NCBI GenBank assembly: GCA_016929095.1
Contig: JAFGJM010000011.1
Coordinates: 62,001 to 126,000, forward strand
Reading direction: 5' to 3'
DNA: 64,000 nt
Source: Anaerolineales bacterium
Lineage (GTDB): Bacteria; Chloroflexota; Anaerolineae; Anaerolineales; UBA4823
The position numbers were made by a program, and so were the translations under genes. The stretch's first letter is position 1, and every line of letters starts with the position of its first letter. This document shows positions 52,720-61,252 of the stretch, in pieces. The notes beneath the pieces are model-generated. The model searched no databases. It was not told the DNA's origin and saw only the letters and a program-made list of their open reading frames with translations.

Positions 52720-53463
52720 ATAGACGCGCTGCTATCCGTTGAAAACCTGGTTGTTGCCTATGGCGCAGTAGAGGCGCTAAAAGGCGTTTCGCTTGAAATT
52801 CCCGTCGGAGATGTGGTAGCCGTTCTGGGCGCCAATGGGGCAGGGAAAACGACATTACTAAAAACGATTTCCGGTCTGATGCCCATCAAAAGCGGATCAG
52901 TACGATTGATGGGCGATGATATTGGCAAATACCAGCCCTTTAAACTGGCCGGATTGGGTATGTCTCATATTCCCGAGGGACGCAAAGTCTTTGCCACATT
53001 AACCGTGGAAGAAAACCTGAACATCGGCGCCTGGGGGGTGCGCAAGCAGCTAAATCCCCGCCAGATTCAGGAAACGAAAGAGTGGATTTTCACCTTGTTT
53101 CCAATACTAAAAACACGCCGAAGACAACTGGCTGGCACGCTTTCAGGCGGGGAACAACAAATGCTTGCCATTGGGCGAGGTTTGATCTGTAAACCGAAAA
53201 TTTTGCTACTGGATGAACCCTCCCTTGGATTAGCGCCAATTCTTGTTCAGGAGATCTTTAAAGTCATCAAACAGATCCATGAAGAGGAAAAGGTCTCGAT
53301 TTTATTGGTAGAACAAAATGCCCGGAAAGCGCTTTCTATAGCCGATTACGGATACATTTTGGAAACCGGGAAAATCGTCATTAACGGGCCTGCGGTTGAA
53401 TTGAAAGAAAACGAACACGTAAAAGCCGCCTACCTGGGAGGCGCAAGATTGAAACCGCAATAG
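52720..53463 (+). CDS. livF: Branched-chain-type ABC ATPase LivF, probable AUA start
   Basis: A 247-residue ATPase. Walker A is GANGAGKTT, the signature LSGGEQQMLAIGRGL and Walker B ILLLDEPSLGLAP. The conserved N-terminus (DALLSVENLVVAYGAVEALKG) begins right after codon ATA at 52720. AAGGAGG (52707-52713) stands 6 nt before that ATA, ideal spacing, and no in-frame ATG, GTG or TTG lies between it and the domain. The only other starts are TTG codons at 52645 and 52690, inside the LivM-G gene, giving an unusual extension. A point mutation or sequencing error of ATG is the alternative. Confidence 0.9.
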   Translation: MDALLSVENLVVAYGAVEALKGVSLEIPVGDVVAVLGANGAGKTTLLKTISGLMPIKSGSVRLMGDDIGKYQPFKLAGLGMSHIPEGRKVFATLTVEENLNIGAWGVRKQLNPRQIQETKEWIFTLFPILKTRRRQLAGTLSGGEQQMLAIGRGLICKPKILLLDEPSLGLAPILVQEIFKVIKQIHEEEKVSILLVEQNARKALSIADYGYILETGKIVINGPAVELKENEHVKAAYLGGARLKPQ

Positions 53464-53499
53464 CGTTTTCCTTGTTTTATCGCTACTATCGGGATTAAA

Positions 53500-53532
53500 A
53501 ACATCGGGAATAAATCATTCCCGATGTTTTTT
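53500..53532. terminator. Bidirectional Rho-independent terminator
   Basis: A 12-bp perfect stem (53500-53511 with 53517-53528) with a 5-nt loop, A-rich on the left and T-rich on the right. It ends livF and the converging phosphoesterase gene. Confidence 0.88.
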
Positions 53533-53554
53533 CATTCTGCAAAAAAATGAAAAA

Positions 53555-55042
53555 CTATTGCAAAAGAATAGTTGCTTGATCGATAATATCCCCTTCTTTG
53601 GCTATAGCCTGGAGTTCGATACGATCTTTGTAGATTTCCATGCGCACAAAGTGTGTGCGCCTCACATAGATCTGACTCTCCGCCAATGGGCTGCCTTGCG
53701 CATAAAGCGTGGATGATCCTCCACCGGTTACGATATACGTGATGCCATTAGCCATTAACCGCTCATAATGGTGGAAATGACCGGAAAAAGCCACCGGGAC
53801 ATTCGATGCTTCGAAAATGGGTAACCAGGCGTATCTCACCGGCAAGCTGTCGTCGGGGTGGACCGCACTGCTGCTAAATGGCGCAACATGGAAAACCGGG
53901 ATAGTGATGCGATAGCGTGCATCCGAAAGTCTTTCTTTCATCCAGGTTTCTTGCTCAGCGCGGCCTGCCTCCCCGAATAATACCTGCGAATCGAGCATTA
54001 AAAATTGCACATCTTGATAGGCGAGAGCATAATACTGATTTCCACGGCGCGAACCCGGATAAGTAAAATCAGGATCTGAGAAAGCTGGAAATGCATAATC
54101 ATAAAAAGGGTTACCCTGCCATTCAACCGCTCTATCATAATCGTGATTTCCCATAACCGTATACACGGGCAGTTGATGTAGCAATGGAGAAAATGGTTCG
54201 AAATATTTGAGAGAATACGAATAAACCAGGTCGGTGTTGTCGGTCTCATAGACCACATCGCCGGTATGAAGAACAAAATCCAGATCCTGAGACGCCATGA
54301 ATGCGATTAAAGTTTGTGTGGCTTCATCTCCAAAGCTGGCGTCACCCAACACACCTACTTTAATAGGTGTCTCACCGGATACTGTGCGAAAATTTACCGC
54401 GCCCCAATCTGTACCATTGAACGCGGGACGTTGAAAATCGATGAAGTCAGTCCCCAAAAGCACAAGCGCCTGGTATTCGATCCCTGGGAGTAAATTCTCC
54501 ACAGTCAGCATATGCCGGCTTTCATCTGCCGAAATGGCAATTTCACCCTGTATCGGATGGTCAGCCTCAATGGAGCGGTACACCAACCGCCCTTCGGCGG
54601 GTTGGCTTAACTCGAAGAAAAAGATAGCGCGGTCAATGGTGATATGTCTCACCGTCAAGGGGATAATGTAATGGTTATCGCTTAATGGATATTGATTGGC
54701 AAAATAATCAGGAGCTGGCGTGGGTGAAATTGTGGGTGTTTCCGAAGGTAATAGTGGTGGATTTTGAGCCAGTGTGATGGTAGAGATTGGAACATTTTCA
54801 ACAAACGAGGTGGGTTGCAGAATTTGCGTTGGGATTTGCGGTGTATCCGTCACAGGAGTAGTAACCGCCCCCAGGATTTTACATCCGATTTGACTGGTGC
54901 ATATCAGGATAAATATGAGAAATATAACTAATCGCGGGGAAAACGAGCCGGGGACGTGATATGGATGATCTTTTAAATCACGTTTATATTGATCGATATC
55001 CCTTTTATGATCGTCTGACAAGTAAGAAAATGCCTCCCGCAC
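53555..55042 (-). CDS. Secreted metallophosphoesterase lipoprotein
   Basis: A 495-residue calcineurin-like phosphoesterase. The hydrophobic segment before SQIGC (about 37-55) looks like a late signal peptide with lipobox, after an unusually long hydrophilic N-terminus. Metal-site motifs are GVLGDASFGDE, LHTGDVVYET, VMGNHDYDRA and FSGHFHHYERL. A Fn3-like segment (about 110-210) precedes the catalytic domain, as in purple-acid-phosphatase-like enzymes. The start GTG at 55042 lacks an SD and lies 6 nt after the preceding gene, so the true start may be farther in. Confidence 0.82.
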   Translation of the reverse strand: MREAFSYLSDDHKRDIDQYKRDLKDHPYHVPGSFSPRLVIFLIFILICTSQIGCKILGAVTTPVTDTPQIPTQILQPTSFVENVPISTITLAQNPPLLPSETPTISPTPAPDYFANQYPLSDNHYIIPLTVRHITIDRAIFFFELSQPAEGRLVYRSIEADHPIQGEIAISADESRHMLTVENLLPGIEYQALVLLGTDFIDFQRPAFNGTDWGAVNFRTVSGETPIKVGVLGDASFGDEATQTLIAFMASQDLDFVLHTGDVVYETDNTDLVYSYSLKYFEPFSPLLHQLPVYTVMGNHDYDRAVEWQGNPFYDYAFPAFSDPDFTYPGSRRGNQYYALAYQDVQFLMLDSQVLFGEAGRAEQETWMKERLSDARYRITIPVFHVAPFSSSAVHPDDSLPVRYAWLPIFEASNVPVAFSGHFHHYERLMANGITYIVTGGGSSTLYAQGSPLAESQIYVRRTHFVRMEIYKDRIELQAIAKEGDIIDQATILLQ

Positions 55043-55048
55043 AGTCGA

Positions 55049-55414
55049 TCAAGATTTGTTCTCTTCTTCCCAAAACTCGGCATCCACAATATCGGCATCT
55101 TCATCAATGGGATCAGGAATTTCACCGGTAAAAATCCCTTTGATCGCATCCCGGTGTTCCTTAACAATGTCCGGAGGACACAATTCGATAAATAAATATG
55201 TTCCCAAACCGATTACAGCAGCATCATCCAATGGGCCGATCATGATATCCGGAACAACCAAATAAACCAGCGTACCGATAGGCAATAATTTCAGTAAAGG
55301 GTTTACCCGCCGATCGGCCATCAACTTGATCACCAATTTTATTGTGCCAGCAAAACTTTGAAAAACACCGCCCCCTTTCGATTCCGTAATGGTGCGCTCT
55401 TTCCTTTGATTCAT
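55049..55414 (-). CDS. Small DUF1232-like membrane protein
   Basis: A 121-residue protein with one or two hydrophobic stretches (about 44-75) around LVYLVVPDIMIGPLDDAAVIG, the PD...P...DD pattern of DUF1232/YkvA proteins, and an acidic C-terminus. Function unknown. GGAGG lies 7 nt before the ATG at 55414. It precedes the phosphoesterase gene by 6 bp, so the two are one unit. Confidence 0.75.
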   Translation of the reverse strand: MNQRKERTITESKGGGVFQSFAGTIKLVIKLMADRRVNPLLKLLPIGTLVYLVVPDIMIGPLDDAAVIGLGTYLFIELCPPDIVKEHRDAIKGIFTGEIPDPIDEDADIVDAEFWEEENKS

Positions 55415-55578
55415 TAAATACCTCCGAACTACGGCATTATACTATATCGACCGTTTAATTAACCATACGTTGATTCTCAACAAACGGTTGTGAGTAAATT
55501 AAAGTGAAATCACTCGGGTAATGATACATCCCGAGGATTTCGAAGCCTGAATTCAGGTTGAATGCTTATCAGGAAAAT

Positions 55579-55929
55579 TTAATCGGTTGTGGCTTTTTGA
55601 ACGACCGCAGTAAAAGCCTCAGGTTGGCGTACTGCCAAATCTGCCAATACTTTACGATTGAGTGCAATATTAGCCTTTTTCATAGAATGCATCAACCGGC
55701 TGTAAGTTGTGCCATTTTGTCGGGCAGCGGCGTTAATACGGGCAATCCATAGACGCCGTAAATCACGCTTGCGGGTACGCCGGTCTCGGTAGGCATACCA
55801 TAAGCTTTTTAACATGGCTTCGTTCGCCCGACGGAACAGTCGGTGGCGTGTGCCGAATTGCCCTTTGGTGATTTTTAATACTTTATTATGATGCTGGCGT
55901 CGATGGGGGCCAGTCTTTACTCGTGCCAT
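55579..55929 (-). CDS. rplT: 50S ribosomal protein L20
   Basis: A 116-residue L20 (MARVKTGPHRRQHHNKVLKI; RAYRDRRTRKRDLRRLWI-like region), a 23S-rRNA-binding protein needed early in 50S assembly and, in many bacteria, a repressor of its own operon. Third gene of infC-rpmI-rplT. Confidence 0.97.
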   Translation of the reverse strand: MARVKTGPHRRQHHNKVLKITKGQFGTRHRLFRRANEAMLKSLWYAYRDRRTRKRDLRRLWIARINAAARQNGTTYSRLMHSMKKANIALNRKVLADLAVRQPEAFTAVVQKATTD

Positions 55930-56021
55930 AATCTACTCTCCTGCGTACCCCTGAGCGCCGAAAGGCTCTCTTCCCTTCTGTTTCATGCACCCAGTAGCCG
56001 CATAACCATGATTTACCAGAA

Positions 56022-56258
56022 TTAATCTTTCAAATAAGGCGCCAGGCGATGAACGCGTTTAATAATACCGCGGCCCTTCACCGGCACCATCTCATCGAAC
56101 AGGCGCGTTGTGCGCTTTGAGGTTCGTCGACGCAGATGGCTTTTTCCGCCTTTTGTGCGCACCAGCTTACCCGCTCCCGTCAACCGGAAACGTTTGGCAG
56201 TGGCTTTATGCGTCTTGATTTTGTATTTACCAACTGTTTTCTTACGTGGCACAGCCAT
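56022..56258 (-). CDS. rpmI: 50S ribosomal protein L35
   Basis: A 78-residue L35, longer than the usual 64-66 because of about 12 extra N-terminal residues before KIKTHKATAKRF. GGKSHLRRRTSKRT and the RVHRLAPYLK end are typical. The start at 56258 has AGAGGAG immediately upstream; an open frame to 56312 runs into the intercistronic hairpin and is not used. Confidence 0.95.
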   Translation of the reverse strand: MAVPRKKTVGKYKIKTHKATAKRFRLTGAGKLVRTKGGKSHLRRRTSKRTTRLFDEMVPVKGRGIIKRVHRLAPYLKD

Positions 56259-56277
56259 ACTCCTCTCACACAAAATA

Positions 56278-56302
56278 CCGCGGATGATATTACTATCCGC
56301 GG
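56278..56302 (-). promoter_or_regulatory. Hairpin between infC and rpmI
   Basis: An 8-bp perfect stem CCGCGGAT (56278-56285) with ATCCGCGG (56295-56302). It lies 20 nt before rpmI and might take part in L20-type translational control, which is known for this operon in other bacteria. Confidence 0.45.
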
Positions 56303-56339
56303 GTAGTAACACATTTTATCATAGGTAACTTTATTGCGC

Positions 56340-56873
56340 TTAACTTTCTTTCTTTTTTGCCGTCTTTCCAGGCGCCAGAATCATGAGCATTGTCCTGCCT
56401 TCTAAAGCAGGGGTCTGTTCAACAATCGAAATTTCTGATAATTCTTCGGCAATCTCTTTTAAATCGTTAAGCGCAATTTCCGGATAAGTGATCTCCCGGC
56501 CGCGAAAACGCACGCGTACTTTTACTTTCATGCCAGCTTCCAGCCAGCGACGTGCATCACGCACTTTAAGATCACGATGGTGTTCATTAGTTTTCGGGCG
56601 GAGTCTGATTTCTTTCACTTCGATTTTTGTTTGCGCCCGGCGCGCTTCACGTTCTTTTTTCGCCCGTTCGTAAACAAATTTGCCAAAATCCATTACCCTA
56701 CAAACCGGGGGGTCTGCGTTTGGAGCCACTTCTACCAAGTCAAGTTCGGCTTCTCGCGCCAAACGCATGGCTTCTTCCGTCGAAACAACTCCGACATTTT
56801 CGCCGTCTGCGCCGATTAAACGCACTTCAGGCACTCGAATAGTTTCATTAACCCGAAAATTATTTGCGCTGAT
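56340..56873 (-). CDS. infC: Translation initiation factor IF-3, probable AUC start
   Basis: A 177-residue IF-3 that binds the 30S subunit and checks start codons. NNFRVNETIRVPEVRLIGADGE is split between codons before and after GTG at 56834, so that GTG cannot be the true start. Reading upstream in frame, ATC at 56871-56873 follows GGAG by 6 nt, and a TGA stop lies just before. Non-AUG starts (AUU, AUC, AUA) are a known feature of infC and allow IF-3 to limit its own synthesis. The linker KFVYERAKKEREARRAQ and C-domain motif VRFRGREITYPE are intact. Confidence 0.93.
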   Translation of the reverse strand: MSANNFRVNETIRVPEVRLIGADGENVGVVSTEEAMRLAREAELDLVEVAPNADPPVCRVMDFGKFVYERAKKEREARRAQTKIEVKEIRLRPKTNEHHRDLKVRDARRWLEAGMKVKVRVRFRGREITYPEIALNDLKEIAEELSEISIVEQTPALEGRTMLMILAPGKTAKKKES

Positions 56874-56930
56874 AACTCACTCCTCTCAATAATTCATTCA
56901 AATGATAACTTCCATGCGGATAGTTTTGGG

Positions 56931-56960
56931 ATGATACCATAAACCTGCAAGAATCGTCAA
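56931..56960 (-). promoter_or_regulatory. Promoter of infC-rpmI-rplT
   Basis: On the minus strand TTGACG (56955-56960), an 18-nt spacer and TGG-TATCAT (TATCAT at 56931-56936). The transcript should begin about 50 nt before the ATC start codon. Confidence 0.65.
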
Positions 56961-57003
56961 CATGATTATATATATACCATAAAAAATCAACATGTTTTCA
57001 ACA

Positions 57004-57035
57004 TAAAAACGCTCAGCCCCCTGGGGGGAGAGCGT
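57004..57035 (-). terminator. Terminator after tRNA-Val
   Basis: A stem of 6 bp (57009-57014 with 57030-57035) plus an inner C5/G5 pairing, followed on the minus strand by five T. It lies downstream of the tRNA and upstream of the infC promoter. Confidence 0.75.
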
Positions 57036-57143
57036 CTCTGCTCAAACGATACCACCCATCCAATACAACTAAATTCTTTTTTAATAATACCGTCGGCAAT
57101 ACTTATCTATCAAATATAGAATTTGTAATTGCGCATCTTTGTG

Positions 57144-57217
57144 TGGGCGGTATAGGACTCGAACCTACGACCTTTGCGATGTCAACGCAACGCTCTAACC
57201 AACTGAGCTAACCGCCC
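57144..57217 (-). tRNA. tRNA-Val (GAC)
   Basis: A full cloverleaf on the minus strand: acceptor GGGCGGT/ACCGCCC, D arm GCTC-AGTTGGTTA-GAGC, anticodon arm TTGCG-TTGACAT-CGCAA with anticodon GAC, a 5-nt variable loop, and T arm GTAGG-TTCGAGT-CCTAT. The discriminator is A and no CCA is encoded. It is 74 nt long. Confidence 0.96.
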
Positions 57218-57234
57218 GCAAGCATAGTGGGGGA

Positions 57235-57263
57235 ATTATACCTGCGCCCACCAAAATTTGCAA
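57235..57263 (-). promoter_or_regulatory. Promoter of tRNA-Val
   Basis: On the minus strand TTGCAA (57258-57263), a 17-nt spacer and a perfect TATAAT (57235-57240), 17 nt before the tRNA 5' end. Confidence 0.7.
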
Positions 57264-57268
57264 GTCGC

Positions 57269-58066
57269 CTAATTTTTTATAGTTTTTAAAAATGATTTTA
57301 TTATATTGGCTACCTGCAAACCCTTTTCCAACATCACCATATGCCCTGCATTCGGAATAATATGCAAAGATGCACCACTAATTTGGGATTTTAAAAATTG
57401 AGAATGCCGGAGGGGCGTCATTTTATCACCCTCACCGCAAATGACGACCGTTGGCACGTTGATGGCAGATACTTTATCGGTGATGTCGAAGGTGTTGCAT
57501 GCCACCAAATCCCCATAAAGGACACTCTGGCGCGTTTCTCCCAGGTGTTTGATAGCTGAATTCACTATCCGTTGCGGCGCCGCAGGGCTGAAAGACCAAC
57601 GAACAATTTTCTCAATGGCACTATACACTGTAGTTGGCGAAGAAGCATCCTGTAGCAATTCCTGAGATACCCTTAAACGCGCTGCGGCGCCCACCAGGCC
57701 TAATCCCAGTAATTGATCCGGGTGTTTGAGTGCAATCCACATCGCGATGGCAGAACCCATGGAATGTCCGATCATAACTGCCGCAGGTAATCGGATCACA
57801 TTCATCCAAAACAATACTCTCTCGGCATAAGCCTCGATAGACTGCAGCCCCCGCCCTCCCGATTTACCATGTCCGGGTAGGTCTAATGCATAGATTCTAA
57901 AACCAGGCATTCGGCGTAATTCCATCTGCCAGGATAAATAATTGCCTCCCGCCCCATGCAGCAAAACGATCGGTAGCCCTGCTTGACCTTGATTGGCATA
58001 ATAGTGATAATAGTAGAAATCAGCACTGCGCGGCATAGGCTTTTTACTTTTTTCCCATCTTTCCAC
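57269..58066 (-). CDS. Alpha/beta hydrolase
   Basis: A 265-residue alpha/beta-fold hydrolase. The oxyanion-hole region is VLLHGAGGNYLSW (about 34-46), the nucleophile elbow GHSMGSAIAM (Ser about 101), the acid Asp probably in VICGEGDKMTP, and the catalytic His in NAGHMVMLE. No signal peptide. The substrate cannot be inferred; esterase or C-C hydrolase are both possible. It lies between tRNA-Val and the histidine kinase. Confidence 0.85.
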   Translation of the reverse strand: MERWEKSKKPMPRSADFYYYHYYANQGQAGLPIVLLHGAGGNYLSWQMELRRMPGFRIYALDLPGHGKSGGRGLQSIEAYAERVLFWMNVIRLPAAVMIGHSMGSAIAMWIALKHPDQLLGLGLVGAAARLRVSQELLQDASSPTTVYSAIEKIVRWSFSPAAPQRIVNSAIKHLGETRQSVLYGDLVACNTFDITDKVSAINVPTVVICGEGDKMTPLRHSQFLKSQISGASLHIIPNAGHMVMLEKGLQVANIIKSFLKTIKN

Positions 58067-58115
58067 TAATGATTAAATTGACAATGCTGAAAGTGGTTAT
58101 ATTTGCTTGATTAAG

Positions 58116-59876
58116 TTAGATATCGCGGTTAAGACGCAATTGATCGGCTGCTTCCTCGGTGGTAGGGATAAATACCCGAATTAATGTCCCTTTCCCCTTT
58201 TCAGAATTTACCTGAATAACACCGTTCACCAATTCTGTGCGTTCACGCATATTCACCATACCCAGGCTGCTTCGGTTTTCATAGTTTTGGTTCACTTCTC
58301 CAACATTGAAACCTACGCCATCATCTTCGATTTCCAGGACTACAATCCCTTCACTGGCCAGCTTAAGGCGTACCCAAACATGAGGTGCCTGGGCATGTTT
58401 TCGCGCATTATTCACTGCCTCTTCACCGATATAAAAAACCACGGCTTGCTTTCCCGGTTCCAGCTTTGGGATAACATTGGGATCAGCCTGAATAATAACA
58501 TTTTGTTCGTATGTTTCGCGCATCTTTTCGGCCATCGATTCAAACGCTGCGATCAAACCTTGCGATTCCAAAACCAATGGGCGAAGGGTGAAAAGCATAT
58601 GACGGATTTCTTTTGTGGTGCGACGGGCTAATTCTTCCACTTTATACAATTCTTCTGCTGCTGCATCGGTATCACGTTCGATCAACCGCCGGGCGTAATT
58701 CACGCGTAGCGCCAGGGCAGATACCGATTGTGTTGGGCCATCGTGAAGGTCTCTAGCCAGTTTTTTTCGTGCATCCTCCTGGATTTCCATCATTCTTTCT
58801 TTCTCAAGCTCCAGATCATTGTAAAGACGCGCGTTTTGAATAGCATTCACAACCTGGTTACAAATAATATTTAACAGTTCTTTGCGATCGTCCGTAAAGT
58901 AATCTGCTTCGGGGTGCGCATATACTAACACGCCATAAGCTTCCAGCCCCAAACGAATGGGTAAGCAGCCCATGGAGTCACACGATCTGAAAGCGACAAT
59001 CCGTTGCAGTTCTGCATCCTTTTCCGGCTCTAATCCATAACAGGCTTCTCCCTGGGTAAGAGCCTGACCAATCAATCCTTCTACCCCCGGTAGACTCACA
59101 CGCATATCAGCAGGCGTTAAGCGGCGCGCTGATTCAATCACTAGGCGGTCGCTCTCATCAGGGTTTGAAGAATACAACAAAACGGCGCCAGCCAATCGAT
59201 CGTCCGGGCTTTCGAAATTGGATAAAGCACTGGCGCTGACATCCAGGGCTATTTCTAAAACACGTTCATAGTTTAATGTGGTACCCAAAGCGGATATAAT
59301 TTCATTAATGGATCCATAATGTTCAGAGGATAAGGCATGGGGTTTTTGTCGCCGGTCCAATTCCGAAGATTTCTTGTATTCAAGCCAGGTGTTCAACTGA
59401 CCCTTGCTATATCCCAATATTGCGCCAATTCCCAGATAAACCACCAATAATACAATCATGTAAATGAGTGCTACGCGTGGTTCATTGATCAATGCACCAA
59501 TCAAACCCTGCATGATGGTATTGGCAAACGCCAGGATCAATCCTCCTTGATATGAAAAGTATAACGTTGCGGAAAATAAGGGCATTATCCCCACCCAAAA
59601 TATCCGTCCTTGATATGCCCCCGTGAAAATAAACAATACCAGAGCAAAAACGATATCACCCGATATGATCAAGTAACGCTCGGAGAATAACCGTTTATTA
59701 AGAATGATCACTACAGAATGAAAAATATTCCAGGCACAAACGATAAAAAGAAAAATTCCTAACAACCAATATGAGTAATCCCCCGCTGTCAGACTGATAG
59801 CCAGTCCGATAGTTGTCAGCCAACGCATGGAGATGATAGTCCAATGGATCAGATTATTCGAGATAGACTGGCGCAT
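58116..59876 (-). CDS. Membrane sensor histidine kinase (HisKA_3, NarL/DegS type)
   Basis: A 586-residue kinase. About six hydrophobic segments occupy residues 10-170, a GAF-like domain about 195-355, the HisKA_3 dimerisation domain with the phospho-acceptor His in LARDLHDGPTQSV (about 375-390), and an ATP-binding domain with N-box EEAVNNARKHAQA and G-box DDGVGFN. Kinases of this class normally partner a LuxR/NarL response regulator. None is adjacent, so it is an orphan here. The ligand is unknown. Confidence 0.92.
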   Translation of the reverse strand: MRQSISNNLIHWTIISMRWLTTIGLAISLTAGDYSYWLLGIFLFIVCAWNIFHSVVIILNKRLFSERYLIISGDIVFALVLFIFTGAYQGRIFWVGIMPLFSATLYFSYQGGLILAFANTIMQGLIGALINEPRVALIYMIVLLVVYLGIGAILGYSKGQLNTWLEYKKSSELDRRQKPHALSSEHYGSINEIISALGTTLNYERVLEIALDVSASALSNFESPDDRLAGAVLLYSSNPDESDRLVIESARRLTPADMRVSLPGVEGLIGQALTQGEACYGLEPEKDAELQRIVAFRSCDSMGCLPIRLGLEAYGVLVYAHPEADYFTDDRKELLNIICNQVVNAIQNARLYNDLELEKERMMEIQEDARKKLARDLHDGPTQSVSALALRVNYARRLIERDTDAAAEELYKVEELARRTTKEIRHMLFTLRPLVLESQGLIAAFESMAEKMRETYEQNVIIQADPNVIPKLEPGKQAVVFYIGEEAVNNARKHAQAPHVWVRLKLASEGIVVLEIEDDGVGFNVGEVNQNYENRSSLGMVNMRERTELVNGVIQVNSEKGKGTLIRVFIPTTEEAADQLRLNRDI

Positions 59877-59933
59877 GATGTTATCATAACCTAAAAAAAA
59901 GAAAATAATCCTACCTAACCAATCAGCAAGGAT

Positions 59934-60524
59934 TTATATATGTTGTCTTAATATTTGAACGGCAGCCTGTATTGCTCTGGCTCGATGGCTGACCTGGTTC
60001 TTTTGATTCAGTGAAAGTTCAGCCATCGTAAGGCTAAACTCCGGGAGTAAAAATATGGGATCATAACCAAAACCATGACTGCCGCGTTCCTCCGGGATTA
60101 TTTCGCCAAAACAATCACCCTTCGTAAATATGATATTTCCTGCCATATAAAGCGCTACCGTGCAATGAAAATGAGCCTTCCATGGTCGAGGTATCCCTGT
60201 CAGGCGTTCTAACAAATACGCGCGACGATCTGCATCAGTTGCCCCATCAATTGGCGCAAAACGGCGCGAATATATACCGGGCAAACCACCCAGGGCATCC
60301 ACCTCCAATCCGGAGTCATCCGCCAGGCTGATCAGCCCTGTTTCATCTCCGAAAGCCCTGGCTTTTTGCGCGGCATTTTCCTCATAAGTACCCGCATTCT
60401 CTTCAACTTCTAATATCAGGTTCAAATCTGAAGGGGTGGTTATCATGATATTCAATCCCTTCAGAAGCGCTTGAATTTCAATGATTTTATGGCGGTTATT
60501 GGTCGCTAATAATAATTGTCGCAT
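59934..60524 (-). CDS. rdgB: XTP/dITP pyrophosphatase (RdgB/HAM1)
   Basis: A 196-residue HAM1-family enzyme hydrolysing non-canonical purine triphosphates such as dITP and XTP to keep them out of DNA. LLATNNRHKIIEIQALL, NAAQKARAFGDETGLISLADDSGLEVDALGG and SHGFGYDPIF are the conserved blocks. It is divergent from the DUF177 gene. Confidence 0.95.
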   Translation of the reverse strand: MRQLLLATNNRHKIIEIQALLKGLNIMITTPSDLNLILEVEENAGTYEENAAQKARAFGDETGLISLADDSGLEVDALGGLPGIYSRRFAPIDGATDADRRAYLLERLTGIPRPWKAHFHCTVALYMAGNIIFTKGDCFGEIIPEERGSHGFGYDPIFLLPEFSLTMAELSLNQKNQVSHRARAIQAAVQILRQHI

Positions 60525-60589
60525 GAATTTCTCTCGAATGCAATATTTAATTTATAGTTTTCATAATCAATCAAAATATAATGTATTAC

Positions 60590-60618
60590 TTGACGGACGT
60601 TTTTTGCTATGCTATAAT
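60590..60618 (+). promoter_or_regulatory. Strong sigma-70 promoter of DUF177 and sigma genes
   Basis: TTGACG (60590-60595), a 17-nt spacer and an extended TGC-TATAAT (TATAAT at 60613-60618), close to consensus. Transcription should start about 48 nt before the GTG at 60673. Confidence 0.85.
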
Positions 60619-60672
60619 GTCGGAAACCGATTTTTAGATTAATTATTTTCGATTATACGCTAGTATACGCCA

Positions 60673-61197
60673 GTGCCTCACTCCAGCAACCCTCTCCGGC
60701 TGAACGTTGGTTTTATAGTTAATCTATCTGTGGGGGACAGCCGGGAATTTATTTTCGATGTCCCTGCTCTCCACTTAGATTCCGATTTTACCTTTATGGA
60801 TCTAAGCGGTGTAGCTCGTATTACCAGAACAGCACAGGGATTGCTTGTTCAAGTCAAATTAAGCGCTTTGGCGGAATGTGATTGTGTGCGTTGTTTGACT
60901 CCTTTCAGCCAATCTTTAAAAACAGAATTTACAGAGTTATATGCCTTCTCTCGTGATTCGATGACCGATTCCGGATTGATTTTACCCGAAGACGCTCACA
61001 TTGATTTTGCCCCTATCATTCGAGAATATATGCTTTTAGAGGTGCCAATGAGTCCTTTATGCAGGCCGGATTGTAAAGGACTTTGTCCAATTTGTGGTGA
61101 AAATCTAAATGAAACAAAATGTAACCATGAGGAAGACACAATCGATCCAAGATTGGCGATACTGAAATCTCTTTTAGATAAAAGCGATATAAATTAA
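60673..61197 (+). CDS. DUF177/YceD family protein
   Basis: A 174-residue YceD-type protein: NVGFIVNLSVGDSREFIFD at the start, CDCVRCLTPFSQ (CxxC) in the middle, and CRPDCKGLCPICGENLN near the end. The family is linked to 23S rRNA metabolism and normally precedes rpmF (L32). Here the next gene is the sigma factor and rpmF is absent. The start is GTG at 60673 without a clear SD; it is supported by the conserved N-terminus. Confidence 0.85.
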   Translation: MPHSSNPLRLNVGFIVNLSVGDSREFIFDVPALHLDSDFTFMDLSGVARITRTAQGLLVQVKLSALAECDCVRCLTPFSQSLKTEFTELYAFSRDSMTDSGLILPEDAHIDFAPIIREYMLLEVPMSPLCRPDCKGLCPICGENLNETKCNHEEDTIDPRLAILKSLLDKSDIN

Positions 61198-61252
61198 GTT
61201 TTTATCCACATCGATTCATATCATGTTTGCCTGCTCTTCAGGAGGGTTGTGT

